This document shows, one piece after another, positions 7,569 to 16,117 of a stretch of DNA of 64,000 nucleotides. Each line of letters begins with the position of its first letter. Position 1 is the first letter of the stretch. The position numbers were made by a program, and so were the translations under genes. Location of the stretch: contig NZ_JAIQXT010000002.1 in assembly GCF_020177055.1 (NCBI RefSeq), positions 558,001 through 622,000 of the forward strand. The letters run 5' to 3'. Origin of the DNA: Sphingomonas sp. R647. Its GTDB lineage: Bacteria; Pseudomonadota; Alphaproteobacteria; Sphingomonadales; Sphingomonadaceae. The notes beneath the pieces were generated by a model. The model saw nothing but the letters and a program-made list of their open reading frames with translations, had not been told where the DNA came from and searched no databases.

Positions 7569-10244
7569 ATGACCATGCGTATGCTGATCGACGCACGCCA
7601 CCGGGAAGAGACCCGCGTGGCGGTCGTCAAAGGAAATCGAATCGAGGAGTTTGATTTCGAGAGTGCCGAGCGCAAGCAGCTCAAAGGAAATATCTATCTC
7701 GCCAAGGTAACCCGCGTCGAACCGTCGCTTCAGGCGGCGTTCGTCGAATATGGCGGCAATCGCCACGGCTTCCTCGCGTTCAGCGAAATTCACCCCGATT
7801 ACTATCAGATCCCGAAGGAAGACCGCGACGCGCTGCTGCGCGAAGAGGCCGAGCATGCCGCCGAAGAAGCAGCACTGCGTGAGGCTGACGACAGCGACGA
7901 CCATGACGACGAGGATGGCGACCTCGAGGTTCTCGAACGCCCATCCGACGAGGATGAGGACGGCGCCGAAACCGGCGAGTCCGAAGGTGAAGGTGAGGGC
8001 GAGAAGGGCGGTCGCCGCCGTCGCGGTCGCAAGGGCAGTGACGATCAGGTCGAGGCGCTGCGTCAGCGCCGCATGAATCTGCGCCGTCGCTACAAGATTC
8101 AGGACGTGATCCGCCGCCGTCAGGTGCTGCTGGTTCAGGTCGTGAAGGAAGAGCGTGGCAACAAGGGTGCGGCGCTGACCACCTATCTGTCGCTCGCTGG
8201 TCGTTACTGCGTGCTGATGCCCAACACCGCGCATGGCGGCGGGATCAGCCGCAAGATCAGCTCGGCCGCCGACCGCAAGCGCCTCAAGACGATCATGTCG
8301 GACCTCAAGCTCCCGGCGTCGATGGGCTGCATCGTCCGCACTGCGGGGCTTCAGCGCACCAAGACCGAGATCAAGCGCGACTTCGACTATCTCGCCCGGC
8401 TGTGGGACGAGATTCGCGAAAACACGCTGCAATCCTCCGCGCCCGCCTTGGTCTATGGCGACAGCGACCTGATGAAGCGCGCGATCCGCGATATCTACAA
8501 CAAGGATATCGACGAGGTGATCGTCGAGGGCGATGACGGCTATCGTCAGGCCAAGGACTTCATGAAGCTCCTGATGCCGAGCCACGCCAAGAAGGTGAAG
8601 CATTACAGCGACGCCGTGCCGCTATTCCAGCGCGCCGGGGTCGAAGAGCAATTGTCGGCGATGTACCACCCGGTGGTACAGCTCAAATCCGGCGGCTATC
8701 TCGTGATCAACCCGACCGAGGCGCTGGTGTCGATCGACATCAACTCGGGCCGCTCGACCCGCGAGCATTCGATCGAGCAGACCGCGACCGCCACCAACCT
8801 GGAAGCGGCACAGGAAATCGCGCGTCAGCTGCGGCTGCGCGACATGGCCGGCCTCGTCGTCATCGACTTTATCGACATGGACCATTCGTCCAACGTCCGG
8901 AAGGTCGAGAAGGCGATGAAGGAGGCGCTGAAGAACGATCGCGCCCGCATCCAGGTCGGCCGGATCAGCGCGTTCGGCCTCATGGAAATGAGCCGCCAGC
9001 GGCTGCGCACCGGCGTGCTCGAGGCTTCGACGCGTCAGTGCCCGCATTGCGAGGGAACGGGTCTCGTCCGCACCGCATCGTCGGCGGGCCTGTCCGCGCT
9101 GCGCCTGATCGAGGATGAGGCCGCACGCGGTCGTGGGTCGCACATCACGCTGCGCTGCAGCCAGGAAGCGGCGTTCTACGTCCTCAACAACAAGCGCGCC
9201 GACATCGCGGAGATCGAGGATCGCTACGGCGTTCGCGTCGAAATCCTGTCGGACGGTGAACTCGAAGGCGCGCGCATGTCGGTCGAGGCGAGCGGCCCGC
9301 CGCCCGCGCACGCACCGAAATTCGCTGCCGCGATCCAGGAGATCGAAGAGGACATCGTCGAGGAGATCGACGACGAGGAAGAGGAAGAAGAAGAGGAAGA
9401 GCAGGTCGAGGCCCGCGCCCCGCGTGAGCGTCGCGACCGTAGCGAGCGCACCGAGACCGAGGCTGAGGGTCGCAAGCGCCGCCGTCGCCGTCGCGGCCGT
9501 CGCGGCCGTCGCGAGGACGGCGAAGGCGCGCAGGGTGCCGAGGGCGAGCAGGAGTCGGACGCCGAGGGTGCGGACGAGGATGGCGACGCCAGCGACGCGG
9601 GTGAGGCTGTCGAGGCAGCCGCCGACGCACCGGTTGCCGACGACTCGGGTGAGGGCCGCAAGCGCCGTCGCCGTGGCCGTCGTGGCGGTCGTCGCGGCAA
9701 TGGCGCTGGCGAGGACGGTGCGGTCGAGGACGGCGCAGTCGAGGGTGGCGAAGACGCTTCGGTCGAGGCCGATGCGCCGCAGCCAGAGCCGGTCGCCGAA
9801 GAAGCGCCCGCCAAGCCCAAGCGCAGCCGCCGCAAAAAGGCCGATGCCGAGCCGGTAGCGGACGCCGCCGAGCCGGTTGCCGACGCCGCGCCGGCCGAGG
9901 CTCCGGTTGCCGAGGAAGCGCCGGCCAAGCCGAAGCGCAGCCGCCGCAAGAAGGGCGAGGACGCTCCTGCCGCCGAAGTCGCTCCGGTCGAAACACCGGT
10001 GGTGGTCGAGGCGGTCGAGGCTCCGGTTGCGGAGGAAGCTCCGGCCAAGCCCAAGCGCAGCCGTCGCAAAAAGGCGGATGAGGCAGTCGTCGCCGAGCCC
10101 GCTGAGGAAGCGGCACCTGCAGAGGCGGAAGCCGCACCTGTGGCAGCCGAAGCCGAAGCAACCGATGGTGACACCGACGAAGCCAATGCCGATAGCGGCG
10201 CGCCACGGCGCGGCGGCTGGTGGCAGCGTACCTTCGGGGCCTGA
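7569..10244 (+). CDS. rne: Ribonuclease E
   Basis: 891 residues; endoribonuclease for mRNA decay and rRNA/tRNA processing and scaffold of the degradosome. The N-terminal S1 domain is split by an acidic, then Arg-rich insertion (about 88-165). The metal-binding Asp residues are D390 (SIDINSGRST) and D433 (VVIDFIDMD). Their spacing of 43 matches E. coli D303/D346, a net shift of 87. The Zn-link is TRQCPHCEGTG (C491, C494). The tail is low complexity: Glu-rich runs, Arg-rich runs (RKRRRRRRGRRGRR, RKRRRRGRRGGRRG), three copies of PVAEEAPAKPKRSRRKK, and a GGWWQRTFG end. ATG 7569 has CGGAG upstream; ATG 7575 is possible. Followed by a strong terminator. Confidence 0.97.
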   Translation: MTMRMLIDARHREETRVAVVKGNRIEEFDFESAERKQLKGNIYLAKVTRVEPSLQAAFVEYGGNRHGFLAFSEIHPDYYQIPKEDRDALLREEAEHAAEEAALREADDSDDHDDEDGDLEVLERPSDEDEDGAETGESEGEGEGEKGGRRRRGRKGSDDQVEALRQRRMNLRRRYKIQDVIRRRQVLLVQVVKEERGNKGAALTTYLSLAGRYCVLMPNTAHGGGISRKISSAADRKRLKTIMSDLKLPASMGCIVRTAGLQRTKTEIKRDFDYLARLWDEIRENTLQSSAPALVYGDSDLMKRAIRDIYNKDIDEVIVEGDDGYRQAKDFMKLLMPSHAKKVKHYSDAVPLFQRAGVEEQLSAMYHPVVQLKSGGYLVINPTEALVSIDINSGRSTREHSIEQTATATNLEAAQEIARQLRLRDMAGLVVIDFIDMDHSSNVRKVEKAMKEALKNDRARIQVGRISAFGLMEMSRQRLRTGVLEASTRQCPHCEGTGLVRTASSAGLSALRLIEDEAARGRGSHITLRCSQEAAFYVLNNKRADIAEIEDRYGVRVEILSDGELEGARMSVEASGPPPAHAPKFAAAIQEIEEDIVEEIDDEEEEEEEEEQVEARAPRERRDRSERTETEAEGRKRRRRRRGRRGRREDGEGAQGAEGEQESDAEGADEDGDASDAGEAVEAAADAPVADDSGEGRKRRRRGRRGGRRGNGAGEDGAVEDGAVEGGEDASVEADAPQPEPVAEEAPAKPKRSRRKKADAEPVADAAEPVADAAPAEAPVAEEAPAKPKRSRRKKGEDAPAAEVAPVETPVVVEAVEAPVAEEAPAKPKRSRRKKADEAVVAEPAEEAAPAEAEAAPVAAEAEATDGDTDEANADSGAPRRGGWWQRTFGA
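9789..10073 (+). repeat. Three in-frame copies of a 51-bp coding repeat in rne
   Basis: Segments 9789-9839, 9903-9953 and 10023-10073 each encode PVAEEAPAKPKRSRRKK. Their starts are 114 and 120 bp apart, separated by Ala/Glu-rich spacers. The repeat pairs an acidic-Pro half with a basic half, suited to RNA or partner binding in the disordered tail. Copy number may vary between strains. Confidence 0.9.
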
Positions 10245-10256
10245 TCGCGAAAACAG

Positions 10257-10286
10257 GGGCGGGGGCCGATGCTCCCGCCCTTTTTT
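10257..10286 (+). terminator. Rho-independent terminator of rne
   Basis: GGGCGGG (10257-10263) pairs with CCCGCCC (10274-10280) and is followed by six T (10281-10286). It starts 13 bp after the rne stop codon. Confidence 0.92.
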
Positions 10287-10369
10287 CATCGCGGGTTCAT
10301 GGCGCCCGGTCCAACGCACCCAAATCGCGCTTGGTCATGCCGACTGTTGATCGCGGGGGAAAAACCACC

Positions 10370-11728
10370 ATGATGGGCGGCATGAAGCGGCTTGTATCCC
10401 TGTTCGCGCTGCTGCTGTTGTGCGTCACCAGCCCGGCCTATGCCCAATCGATCCTGCGCGACGCGGAGAGCGAGGCGTTGCTCGCTGACATGTCGCGCGA
10501 CATCATCAAGGCGGCGAACCTGTCGCCCGCCAATGTCCGCATCGTCCTGATCAACGACCAGTCGATCAACGCCTTCGTCGCGGGCGGGCAGACGGTCTAT
10601 CTTCATTCCGGCCTGCTCGACGCCGCCACCAGCGCCAATGAGGTGCAGGGCGTGATCGCACACGAACTCGGCCATATCACCGGCGGCCACGTCCCGCTCG
10701 GCGACCGGATGGGGAAAGGCGCGACCGGTATCACGATCCTCAGCCTCTTGCTCGGCGCGGCGGCGATGGCGGCGGGCTCGGCCGACGCGGGCATGGGCCT
10801 GATGCAGCTGGGCCAGCGTGCCGCGCTCGGCAACTATCTGTCCTTCAGCCGCGCGCAGGAGGCGACGACCGACGCTGCCGGGGTCAAGTTCCTCTCCGGA
10901 GCGGGCGTCAGCGGGCGCGGCATGCTCGATTTCTTCAAGAAGCTGCAGCAGCAGGAATATCGCTGGGGCCTGAAGCGCGGCAGCGACACCAGCTATGTGA
11001 TGAGCCACCCGATGTCGGGTGATCGTATCGCGACGCTAACCGCCGACCTTCAATCCGATCCGGCGTGGAACAAGCCCAACGATCCGCAGATCGAGGCGCG
11101 GTTCAAGCGGGTGCAGGCGAAGCTGCGCGGCTATGTCGCCGAGCCCAAGGACACGCTGCGCCGCTACCCGGCGACTGACGTCACCGTCCCTGCGCGCTAC
11201 GCCCGCGCCTATGCCTATCATCTCAGCGGCTATCCCAAGGAAGCGGCGGGGGAGGCCGCGGCGCTGGTCCGTGCCGAGCCGGATAATCCCTATTTCCTGG
11301 AGCTCGAGGGGCAGATCCTGCTCGAATCCGGCAAGCCGCGCGATGCGCTGGCTCCGTTGCGCGAGGCGACGACGCGCACCAATTTTCAGCCGCTGATTGC
11401 CACCAGCTTTGGCCACGCGCTGCTCGCGACCGAGGATGCGACGCATCTCGACGAGGCAGAGAAGGTGCTGCGTCAGGCGGTGGTTCGCGACAAGGAAAAC
11501 CCGTTCGCCTGGTATCAGCTCGGCATGCTGTATGAGCGCAAGGGCGACGCCCCGCGCGCCGCGCTCGCCACCGCCGAACGGGCGAGCATGATGGGCGACT
11601 TCGGCCGCGCCATTCCCAGCGCGCAGGCGGCGATGGCGGGACTGACGCAGGGCACGCCCGACTGGATTCGCGCGCAGGATATCGTCATGGCGGGCCAGGC
11701 GATGATGCAGGACAGGAAGCGCAAGTGA
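10370..11728 (+). CDS. M48 metalloprotease with TPR repeats, BepA-like
   Basis: About 452 residues, periplasmic. A signal peptide (LVSLFALLLLCVTSPAYAQ) precedes an M48 zinc protease domain with HELGH (H98-H102) and the downstream ligand region SFSRAQEATTDAAG. TPR-like helices fill the C-terminal half (YHLSGYPKEAAGEAAAL, WYQLGMLYERKGDAPRA). This is the BepA/YfgC plan, a protease-chaperone acting on outer-membrane proteins such as LptD. ATG 10370 is chosen because of GGGGA upstream and because the open frame before it runs through the rne terminator; ATG 10373 and 10382 are close alternatives. The stop overlaps the GTG of the DsbA-like gene, linking proteolysis and disulphide chemistry in the envelope. 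Confidence 0.9.
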   Translation: MMGGMKRLVSLFALLLLCVTSPAYAQSILRDAESEALLADMSRDIIKAANLSPANVRIVLINDQSINAFVAGGQTVYLHSGLLDAATSANEVQGVIAHELGHITGGHVPLGDRMGKGATGITILSLLLGAAAMAAGSADAGMGLMQLGQRAALGNYLSFSRAQEATTDAAGVKFLSGAGVSGRGMLDFFKKLQQQEYRWGLKRGSDTSYVMSHPMSGDRIATLTADLQSDPAWNKPNDPQIEARFKRVQAKLRGYVAEPKDTLRRYPATDVTVPARYARAYAYHLSGYPKEAAGEAAALVRAEPDNPYFLELEGQILLESGKPRDALAPLREATTRTNFQPLIATSFGHALLATEDATHLDEAEKVLRQAVVRDKENPFAWYQLGMLYERKGDAPRAALATAERASMMGDFGRAIPSAQAAMAGLTQGTPDWIRAQDIVMAGQAMMQDRKRK

Positions 11729-12477
11729 TCGAAAAACTGGCGAAGAGCCCGCTGGCGCTGGCCGGCACCCTCGTGCTGTCCGGCGTGGTCGGCGGGCTGG
11801 TCGTGGTCGGGGTGCAGGCGCTGACGCCCGATGGCGCGGCGCGCGACGACAAGGCGATCGGTCAGGTCGTGCGCGATTATATCCTCGAAAACCCCGAAAT
11901 CCTGCCCGAGGCGATGAAGCGGCTGCAGGAACGCGAAAGCGGCAAGGCGGTCGCCGCCAACCGCGCCGCGATCTTCGACGCCTATGCCGGGGCGTGGGAG
12001 GGCAATCCGTCGGGCGACGTCACGCTATCGGTGTGGATGGACTATGCCTGCGGCTATTGCCGCGCCAGCCTGCCGATCGTCGCGCGGCTGGTGGCGGAGG
12101 ACCCTAAGCTCCGCGTCGTCTATCGCGAATTGCCGGTGCTGAGCGAGGGCAGCCGCGTCGCCGCGCGCTGGGGGCTCGCCGCCGCCGAGCAGGGCAAGTT
12201 CAAGCCATTCCACACCGCGCTCTATTCGGGCGGCCAGTTGAGCCAGGCGTCGATCGACGCCGCCGCCGCATCCGCCGGGCTGGACACCGCGCGCGCGCAA
12301 CAATCGATCGCCAGCGAACGCGTCGAGGCAGAGGTCGCCCGCAACCTCGACACTGCTGGCAAGCTGGGCGTCACCGGCACGCCAAGCTGGGTGGTCGGCG
12401 ATCAGGTGATTTCGGGAATGGTCCCTTATGAAGTCCTGAAACAGGCGGTCGAAGCGGCGCGGCGCCGGGGGAAATAA
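11725..12477 (+). CDS. DsbA-family thiol:disulphide oxidoreductase
   Basis: 250 residues. An N-terminal membrane anchor or uncleaved signal (ALAGTLVLSGVVGGLVVVGVQAL) is followed by a helical spacer and a DsbA-type thioredoxin fold. The active site is C109-G-Y-C112 in WMDYACGYCRASLP, with the cis-proline loop in GVTGTPSWVVG. Similar to Com1/ScsC/BdbD-type proteins. Likely introduces or isomerises disulphides in the periplasm. Starts at GTG 11725, overlapping the previous stop (GTGA), so it is co-translated with the BepA-like protease. Confidence 0.9.
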   Translation: MIEKLAKSPLALAGTLVLSGVVGGLVVVGVQALTPDGAARDDKAIGQVVRDYILENPEILPEAMKRLQERESGKAVAANRAAIFDAYAGAWEGNPSGDVTLSVWMDYACGYCRASLPIVARLVAEDPKLRVVYRELPVLSEGSRVAARWGLAAAEQGKFKPFHTALYSGGQLSQASIDAAAASAGLDTARAQQSIASERVEAEVARNLDTAGKLGVTGTPSWVVGDQVISGMVPYEVLKQAVEAARRRGK

Positions 12478-12543
12478 TCCGCCCGGCCTTGTTCGGCCTT
12501 TGTCCCGTGCCTAGATGGCGCCCTCCACATGCGGGGGCCATGC

Positions 12544-13482
12544 ATGCAGCCGATACTTTCCGTCCGCGGCGTCAGCAAGACCTATGCCTCCGGGCATCAG
12601 GCGCTCGGCGCAGTCGATCTCGAGATCAACAAGGGCGAGATTTTCGCGCTGCTCGGCCCGAATGGCGCGGGCAAGACGACGCTGATCAGCATCATCTGTG
12701 GCATCGTGACGCCGTCATCCGGCACGATCACCGTCGGCGGGCATGACGCGATTTCCGAAGCCCGCGCCGCCCGGATGATGATCGGACTGGTGCCGCAGGA
12801 ATTGTCGGTCGACATGTTCGAGACGGTGCTGGCGACCACCCGCTACAGCCGCCGCCTGTTCGGCCGCCCCGCCGACGACGCCCATGTCGAACAGGTCCTC
12901 AAAGACCTGTCGCTCTGGGACAAGCGCAACTCCAAGATCATGGAACTGTCGGGCGGAATGAAGCGTCGCGTGCTGATCGCCAAGGCGCTGGCGCATGAGC
13001 CGGAAGTGCTGTTCCTCGACGAGCCGACCGCGGGCGTCGATGTCGAACTGCGCCGCGACATGTGGAAGCTGGTCCACCGCCTGCGCGAACGCGGCACGAC
13101 GATCATCCTGACCACCCATTATATCGAGGAGGCCGAGGAAATGGCCGACCGGGTGGGGGTGATCAACAAGGGCGAACTGTTGCTGGTCGAGGACAAGGCG
13201 GTGCTGATGAAGAAGCTCGGCAAGCGCGAAATGGACATCGCGCTGGTCGAGCCGATGGACACCATTCCTCACGATTTGGCCGAATGGAATTTGGCGCTGA
13301 CCGACGAGGGGACGCGGCTGCGCTACACGTTCGATGCGCAGGCGGAGCGGACCGGCATCCCGTCGCTGCTGCGCAAGCTCGCCGATCTCAATATTGCGTT
13401 CAAGGATCTCGACACGTCCAAGTCGAGCCTTGAGGACATCTTCGTCGACCTTGTGGCGGCCAAGCGGGAGGAAGCGGCGTGA
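12544..13482 (+). CDS. ABC exporter ATP-binding protein (YadG/NodI-like)
   Basis: About 312 residues. Walker [11 protein letters not shown]-loop VPQE, signature LSGGMKRR, Walker B VLFLDEP and H-loop [14 protein letters not shown] are all intact. The C-terminal extension of about 90 residues is typical of ABC-2 exporters. The start is taken as ATG 12544 ([14 protein letters not shown]), with GGGGGCC upstream; ATG 12529 adds five residues and lacks a ribosome site. Partner of the permease that overlaps it at GTG 13479. The substrate cannot be read from sequence; YadGH and NodIJ relatives export lipids, polysaccharide or drugs. Confidence 0.92.
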   Translation: MQPILSVRGVSKTYASGHQALGAVDLEINKGEIFALLGPNGAGKTTLISIICGIVTPSSGTITVGGHDAISEARAARMMIGLVPQELSVDMFETVLATTRYSRRLFGRPADDAHVEQVLKDLSLWDKRNSKIMELSGGMKRRVLIAKALAHEPEVLFLDEPTAGVDVELRRDMWKLVHRLRERGTTIILTTHYIEEAEEMADRVGVINKGELLLVEDKAVLMKKLGKREMDIALVEPMDTIPHDLAEWNLALTDEGTRLRYTFDAQAERTGIPSLLRKLADLNIAFKDLDTSKSSLEDIFVDLVAAKREEAA

Positions 13483-14249
13483 AGGGATTCAACCATCACG
13501 GCGTGTGGGCGATCTATCGCTTCGAAATGGCGCGCGCGCTGCGCACCTTGTGGCAGAGCCTGGTCACGCCGGTGATCACCACCGCGCTCTACTTCGTCGT
13601 GTTCGGCGGCGCGATCGGGAGCCGCATGCAGGAGCTGGACGGGGTTTCGTACGGCAGCTTCATCGTACCCGGCCTGATCATGATGAACCTGTTGCAGCTG
13701 TCGATCTCGAACGCGTCGATCGGCATCTACTTCCCGAAGTTCACCGGCACCGTGTACGAACTCCTCTCCGCGCCGGTAACTGCGTGGGAAATGGTGATCG
13801 GCTATGTCGGCGCGGCGGCGACCAAGTCGATCACGATCGGCCTGATCATCCTGTTCACCGCGATGGCGTTCGTCGATGTGCCGATCGCGCATCCGTTCAT
13901 GATGCTGACGATGCTGGTGCTGACCGCAGTCACCTTCTCGATGCTCGGCTTCATCATCGGCATCTGGGCCAAGGGTTTCGAGCAATTGTCGTTCGTGCCA
14001 GCGCTGATCGTTACCCCACTGACGTTCCTCGGCGGCGCATTCTACACGATCAACATGCTGCCCGAGCCGTGGCGCACGGTCAGCCTCGCCAACCCGGTCG
14101 TCTATCTGGTCAGCGGCTTCCGCTGGGCGTTTTTCGACAAGGGCGACGTCGCGATCGGCGTGAGCCTGGGCTTCACCGCCGCGTTCCTGGCCGTCTGCCT
14201 CGCCGTGATCGGCTGGATCTTCAAGAGCGGCTGGCGTCTGAAGAACTGA
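13479..14249 (+). CDS. ABC-2 type permease (YadH/NodJ-like)
   Basis: 256 residues with about six TM segments. It has the ABC-2 region [20 protein letters not shown] and the conserved LTFLGGAFY segment before the last helices. GTG start at 13479 overlaps the ATPase stop by four bases. Its 3' end overlaps the convergent CPBP protease gene by 29 bp (14221-14249), so the two transcripts have complementary tails. Confidence 0.92.
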   Translation: MKGFNHHGVWAIYRFEMARALRTLWQSLVTPVITTALYFVVFGGAIGSRMQELDGVSYGSFIVPGLIMMNLLQLSISNASIGIYFPKFTGTVYELLSAPVTAWEMVIGYVGAAATKSITIGLIILFTAMAFVDVPIAHPFMMLTMLVLTAVTFSMLGFIIGIWAKGFEQLSFVPALIVTPLTFLGGAFYTINMLPEPWRTVSLANPVVYLVSGFRWAFFDKGDVAIGVSLGFTAAFLAVCLAVIGWIFKSGWRLKN

Positions 14250-14976
14250 CGGGCAGGAGCATCGGCCTCAGCACCAGCACGTTGAGGTTGAGCAGCGCGT
14301 GCGCCAGCATCGCGAACCATAGCTGGCCAGTGACGAGGTAGAGCAGCGCAAGCGTTGCGCCGCTGAACACCCCGAACGCCATCCCCGGCCAGCCATAGCC
14401 GCGATGCGCCCGCGCGAACATCAGTGTCGCGATCACGATCGCGGCAAGCGCGCTACCCGACAGCCGCGCGACGATCAGCGGCAGCGCGAGGCGGAAATAG
14501 AGTTCCTCGACGATCGCGGCGATGATGGCGAGCGACCCGGCCCAGCCGATCTCTGTCCGATCGCGCGGCACCAGCGCTGCCATCGCGTGCGGGGTCAGCG
14601 CGCCGCGCCCGCTCCGCTTTCGCCACGCGGCGAGCGCCACGCCGATGAGTGCACTGCCGAGAACCGCCGCGAGGACCGCGATCTGGATGTGCGCGACATT
14701 GTCGCCCAGCCCGGCGATTCGGCGCGCGTCATCGACCAGCGGTACGAATTCGGCGGGTAGGGTGGCGAGTGCGGCGATGTCGCCCGCCACGAGAAGCACG
14801 AGTAGCGCGCTTCCCCCAAATGCGGCGGGCGCATAGGTCATCCAGCGTCGATAGCGCGCGATCCGATCAGGCGCCGCCGTCCCGCGCGCGCCGGATCGGA
14901 TGAACCAGAGATAGGCGGCGGCCAGCACCGCCAGCAACGCGGCGTCGATCAGTGAGGCGGACTCGCCCGCGCCCAT
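14221..14976 (-). CDS. CPBP-family intramembrane metalloprotease
   Basis: About 251 residues with roughly eight TM helices. The CPBP/Abi motifs are present: EELYFR (ExxxxR type, Glu pair), FARAHRG (FxxxH) and [10 protein letters not shown] (HxxxN). It is a Rce1/CAAX-like membrane protease; the bacterial substrates are mostly unknown. The start is ATG 14976, which shares one base with the glpX TGA (TGATG), implying re-initiation after glpX. A TTG three bases upstream is less likely. Confidence 0.87.
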   Translation of the reverse strand: MGAGESASLIDAALLAVLAAAYLWFIRSGARGTAAPDRIARYRRWMTYAPAAFGGSALLVLLVAGDIAALATLPAEFVPLVDDARRIAGLGDNVAHIQIAVLAAVLGSALIGVALAAWRKRSGRGALTPHAMAALVPRDRTEIGWAGSLAIIAAIVEELYFRLALPLIVARLSGSALAAIVIATLMFARAHRGYGWPGMAFGVFSGATLALLYLVTGQLWFAMLAHALLNLNVLVLRPMLLPVSSSDASRS

Positions 14977-15944
14977 CAATCGATGCGATGCTCGCCCTTG
15001 ACCCAGCGCACGGTGCCGCTGCTGGCGCGCATCACGACGCTCTCGGTCGTCATCTTGCCCTTCTTGCGCTTGACGCCGGCGAGCAGCGATCCGTCGGTCA
15101 CGCCGGTCGCGGCAAAGATGCAGTCGCCTTTGGCCAGCTCCGACAGGTCATATTGCTTGTCGAGGTCGGTGATGCCCCATTTGCGGGCGCGGGCACGCTC
15201 GTCATCGTTGCGGAACAGCAGCCGGCCCTTGAACTGGCCGCCAACGCAACGCAGCGCCGCGCACGACAGCACACCCTCCGGCGCGCCGCCCTGACCCATA
15301 TAGACGTCGATCGTCGTGTCGGGATCGGTCGTCGCGATCACCCCGGCGACGTCGCCATCGCCGATCAGCACCACGCCGCAGCCGAGCGAGCGCAGCTCCG
15401 CGATCAGCTTTTCATGGCGCGGGCGATCGAGCACACAGGCGATGATCTCGCGCGGCTCGACACCCTTGGCAGCGGCAATCGCGCAGATATTGTCGGTCAC
15501 CGATTTGTCGAGATCGATGACATTGGGCGGATAGCCCGGACCGACCGCGATCTTGTCCATATAGACGTCGGGGGCGTTGAGCAGATTGCCTTCTTCGGCA
15601 ATGGCGAGGACGGCGAGGCTGTTCGGGCCGGCCTTGGCGCAGATCGTGGTGCCCTCCAGCGGATCGAGCGCGATGTCGATCTTTGGCCCCTTGCCCGGCG
15701 CCGATCCGACCTTCTCGCCGATATACAGCATCGGCGCCTCGTCGCGCTCGCCCTCACCGATCACGACGGTGCCGTCCATGTACAGCTCGTTGAGCGAAGC
15801 GCGCATCGCCTCCACCGCGGCAGCATCGGCGGCCTTTTCGTCGCCGCGCCCGGTCAGCGTCGATGCGGCGATGGCGGCGGCTTCGGTCACGCGGACCATT
15901 TCGAGGACGAGTACGCGGTCGAGAACCTGGCTGGCGGTCTGCAT
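14976..15944 (-). CDS. glpX: Fructose-1,6-bisphosphatase class II
   Basis: 322 residues. Hydrolyses fructose-1,6-bisphosphate to fructose-6-phosphate in gluconeogenesis. GlpX signatures: VVIGEGERDEAPMLYIGE, DIALDPLEGTT (metal-binding Asp and Glu) and VYMGQGGAPEGVLSCAAL. Normal length for the family. Divergent from ppc, so two anaplerotic/gluconeogenic enzymes share one intergenic region of 173 bp. Confidence 0.96.
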   Translation of the reverse strand: MQTASQVLDRVLVLEMVRVTEAAAIAASTLTGRGDEKAADAAAVEAMRASLNELYMDGTVVIGEGERDEAPMLYIGEKVGSAPGKGPKIDIALDPLEGTTICAKAGPNSLAVLAIAEEGNLLNAPDVYMDKIAVGPGYPPNVIDLDKSVTDNICAIAAAKGVEPREIIACVLDRPRHEKLIAELRSLGCGVVLIGDGDVAGVIATTDPDTTIDVYMGQGGAPEGVLSCAALRCVGGQFKGRLLFRNDDERARARKWGITDLDKQYDLSELAKGDCIFAATGVTDGSLLAGVKRKKGKMTTESVVMRASSGTVRWVKGEHRID

Positions 15945-16060
15945 GGGGCTGGCTTGTCCTCTTCTACCTTGATTGAGGGGGGCGATAGGAGGGTGGGCGG
16001 GGCTTGTCGATGCCCGCCAACGCTGTCATCGCCAGCAAAATTCGCATCACCGCCGGAATG

Positions 16061-16074
16061 GTAACTGACGTTAC
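16061..16074. promoter_or_regulatory. Small palindrome upstream of ppc
   Basis: GTAAC-TGAC-GTTAC is a perfect 5-bp inverted repeat lying 44 bp before the ppc start and between divergent glpX and ppc. TTGACG follows at 16082. It could be an operator for one or both genes, but short palindromes arise by chance. Confidence 0.25.
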
Positions 16075-16117
16075 GGACTCGTTGACGCGATGCATCTTGC
16101 AGTGCAGCACGCGCGGC

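Noticed and set aside
9789-10073. Regularly spaced repeats as a possible CRISPR array
   Set aside because: The repeats are in frame within rne, encode the same peptide, and the spacers are coding and similar to each other.
8622-10319. 565-codon open frame opposite rne
   Set aside because: Mirror of the rne low-complexity region; no ribosome site and no recognisable domain.
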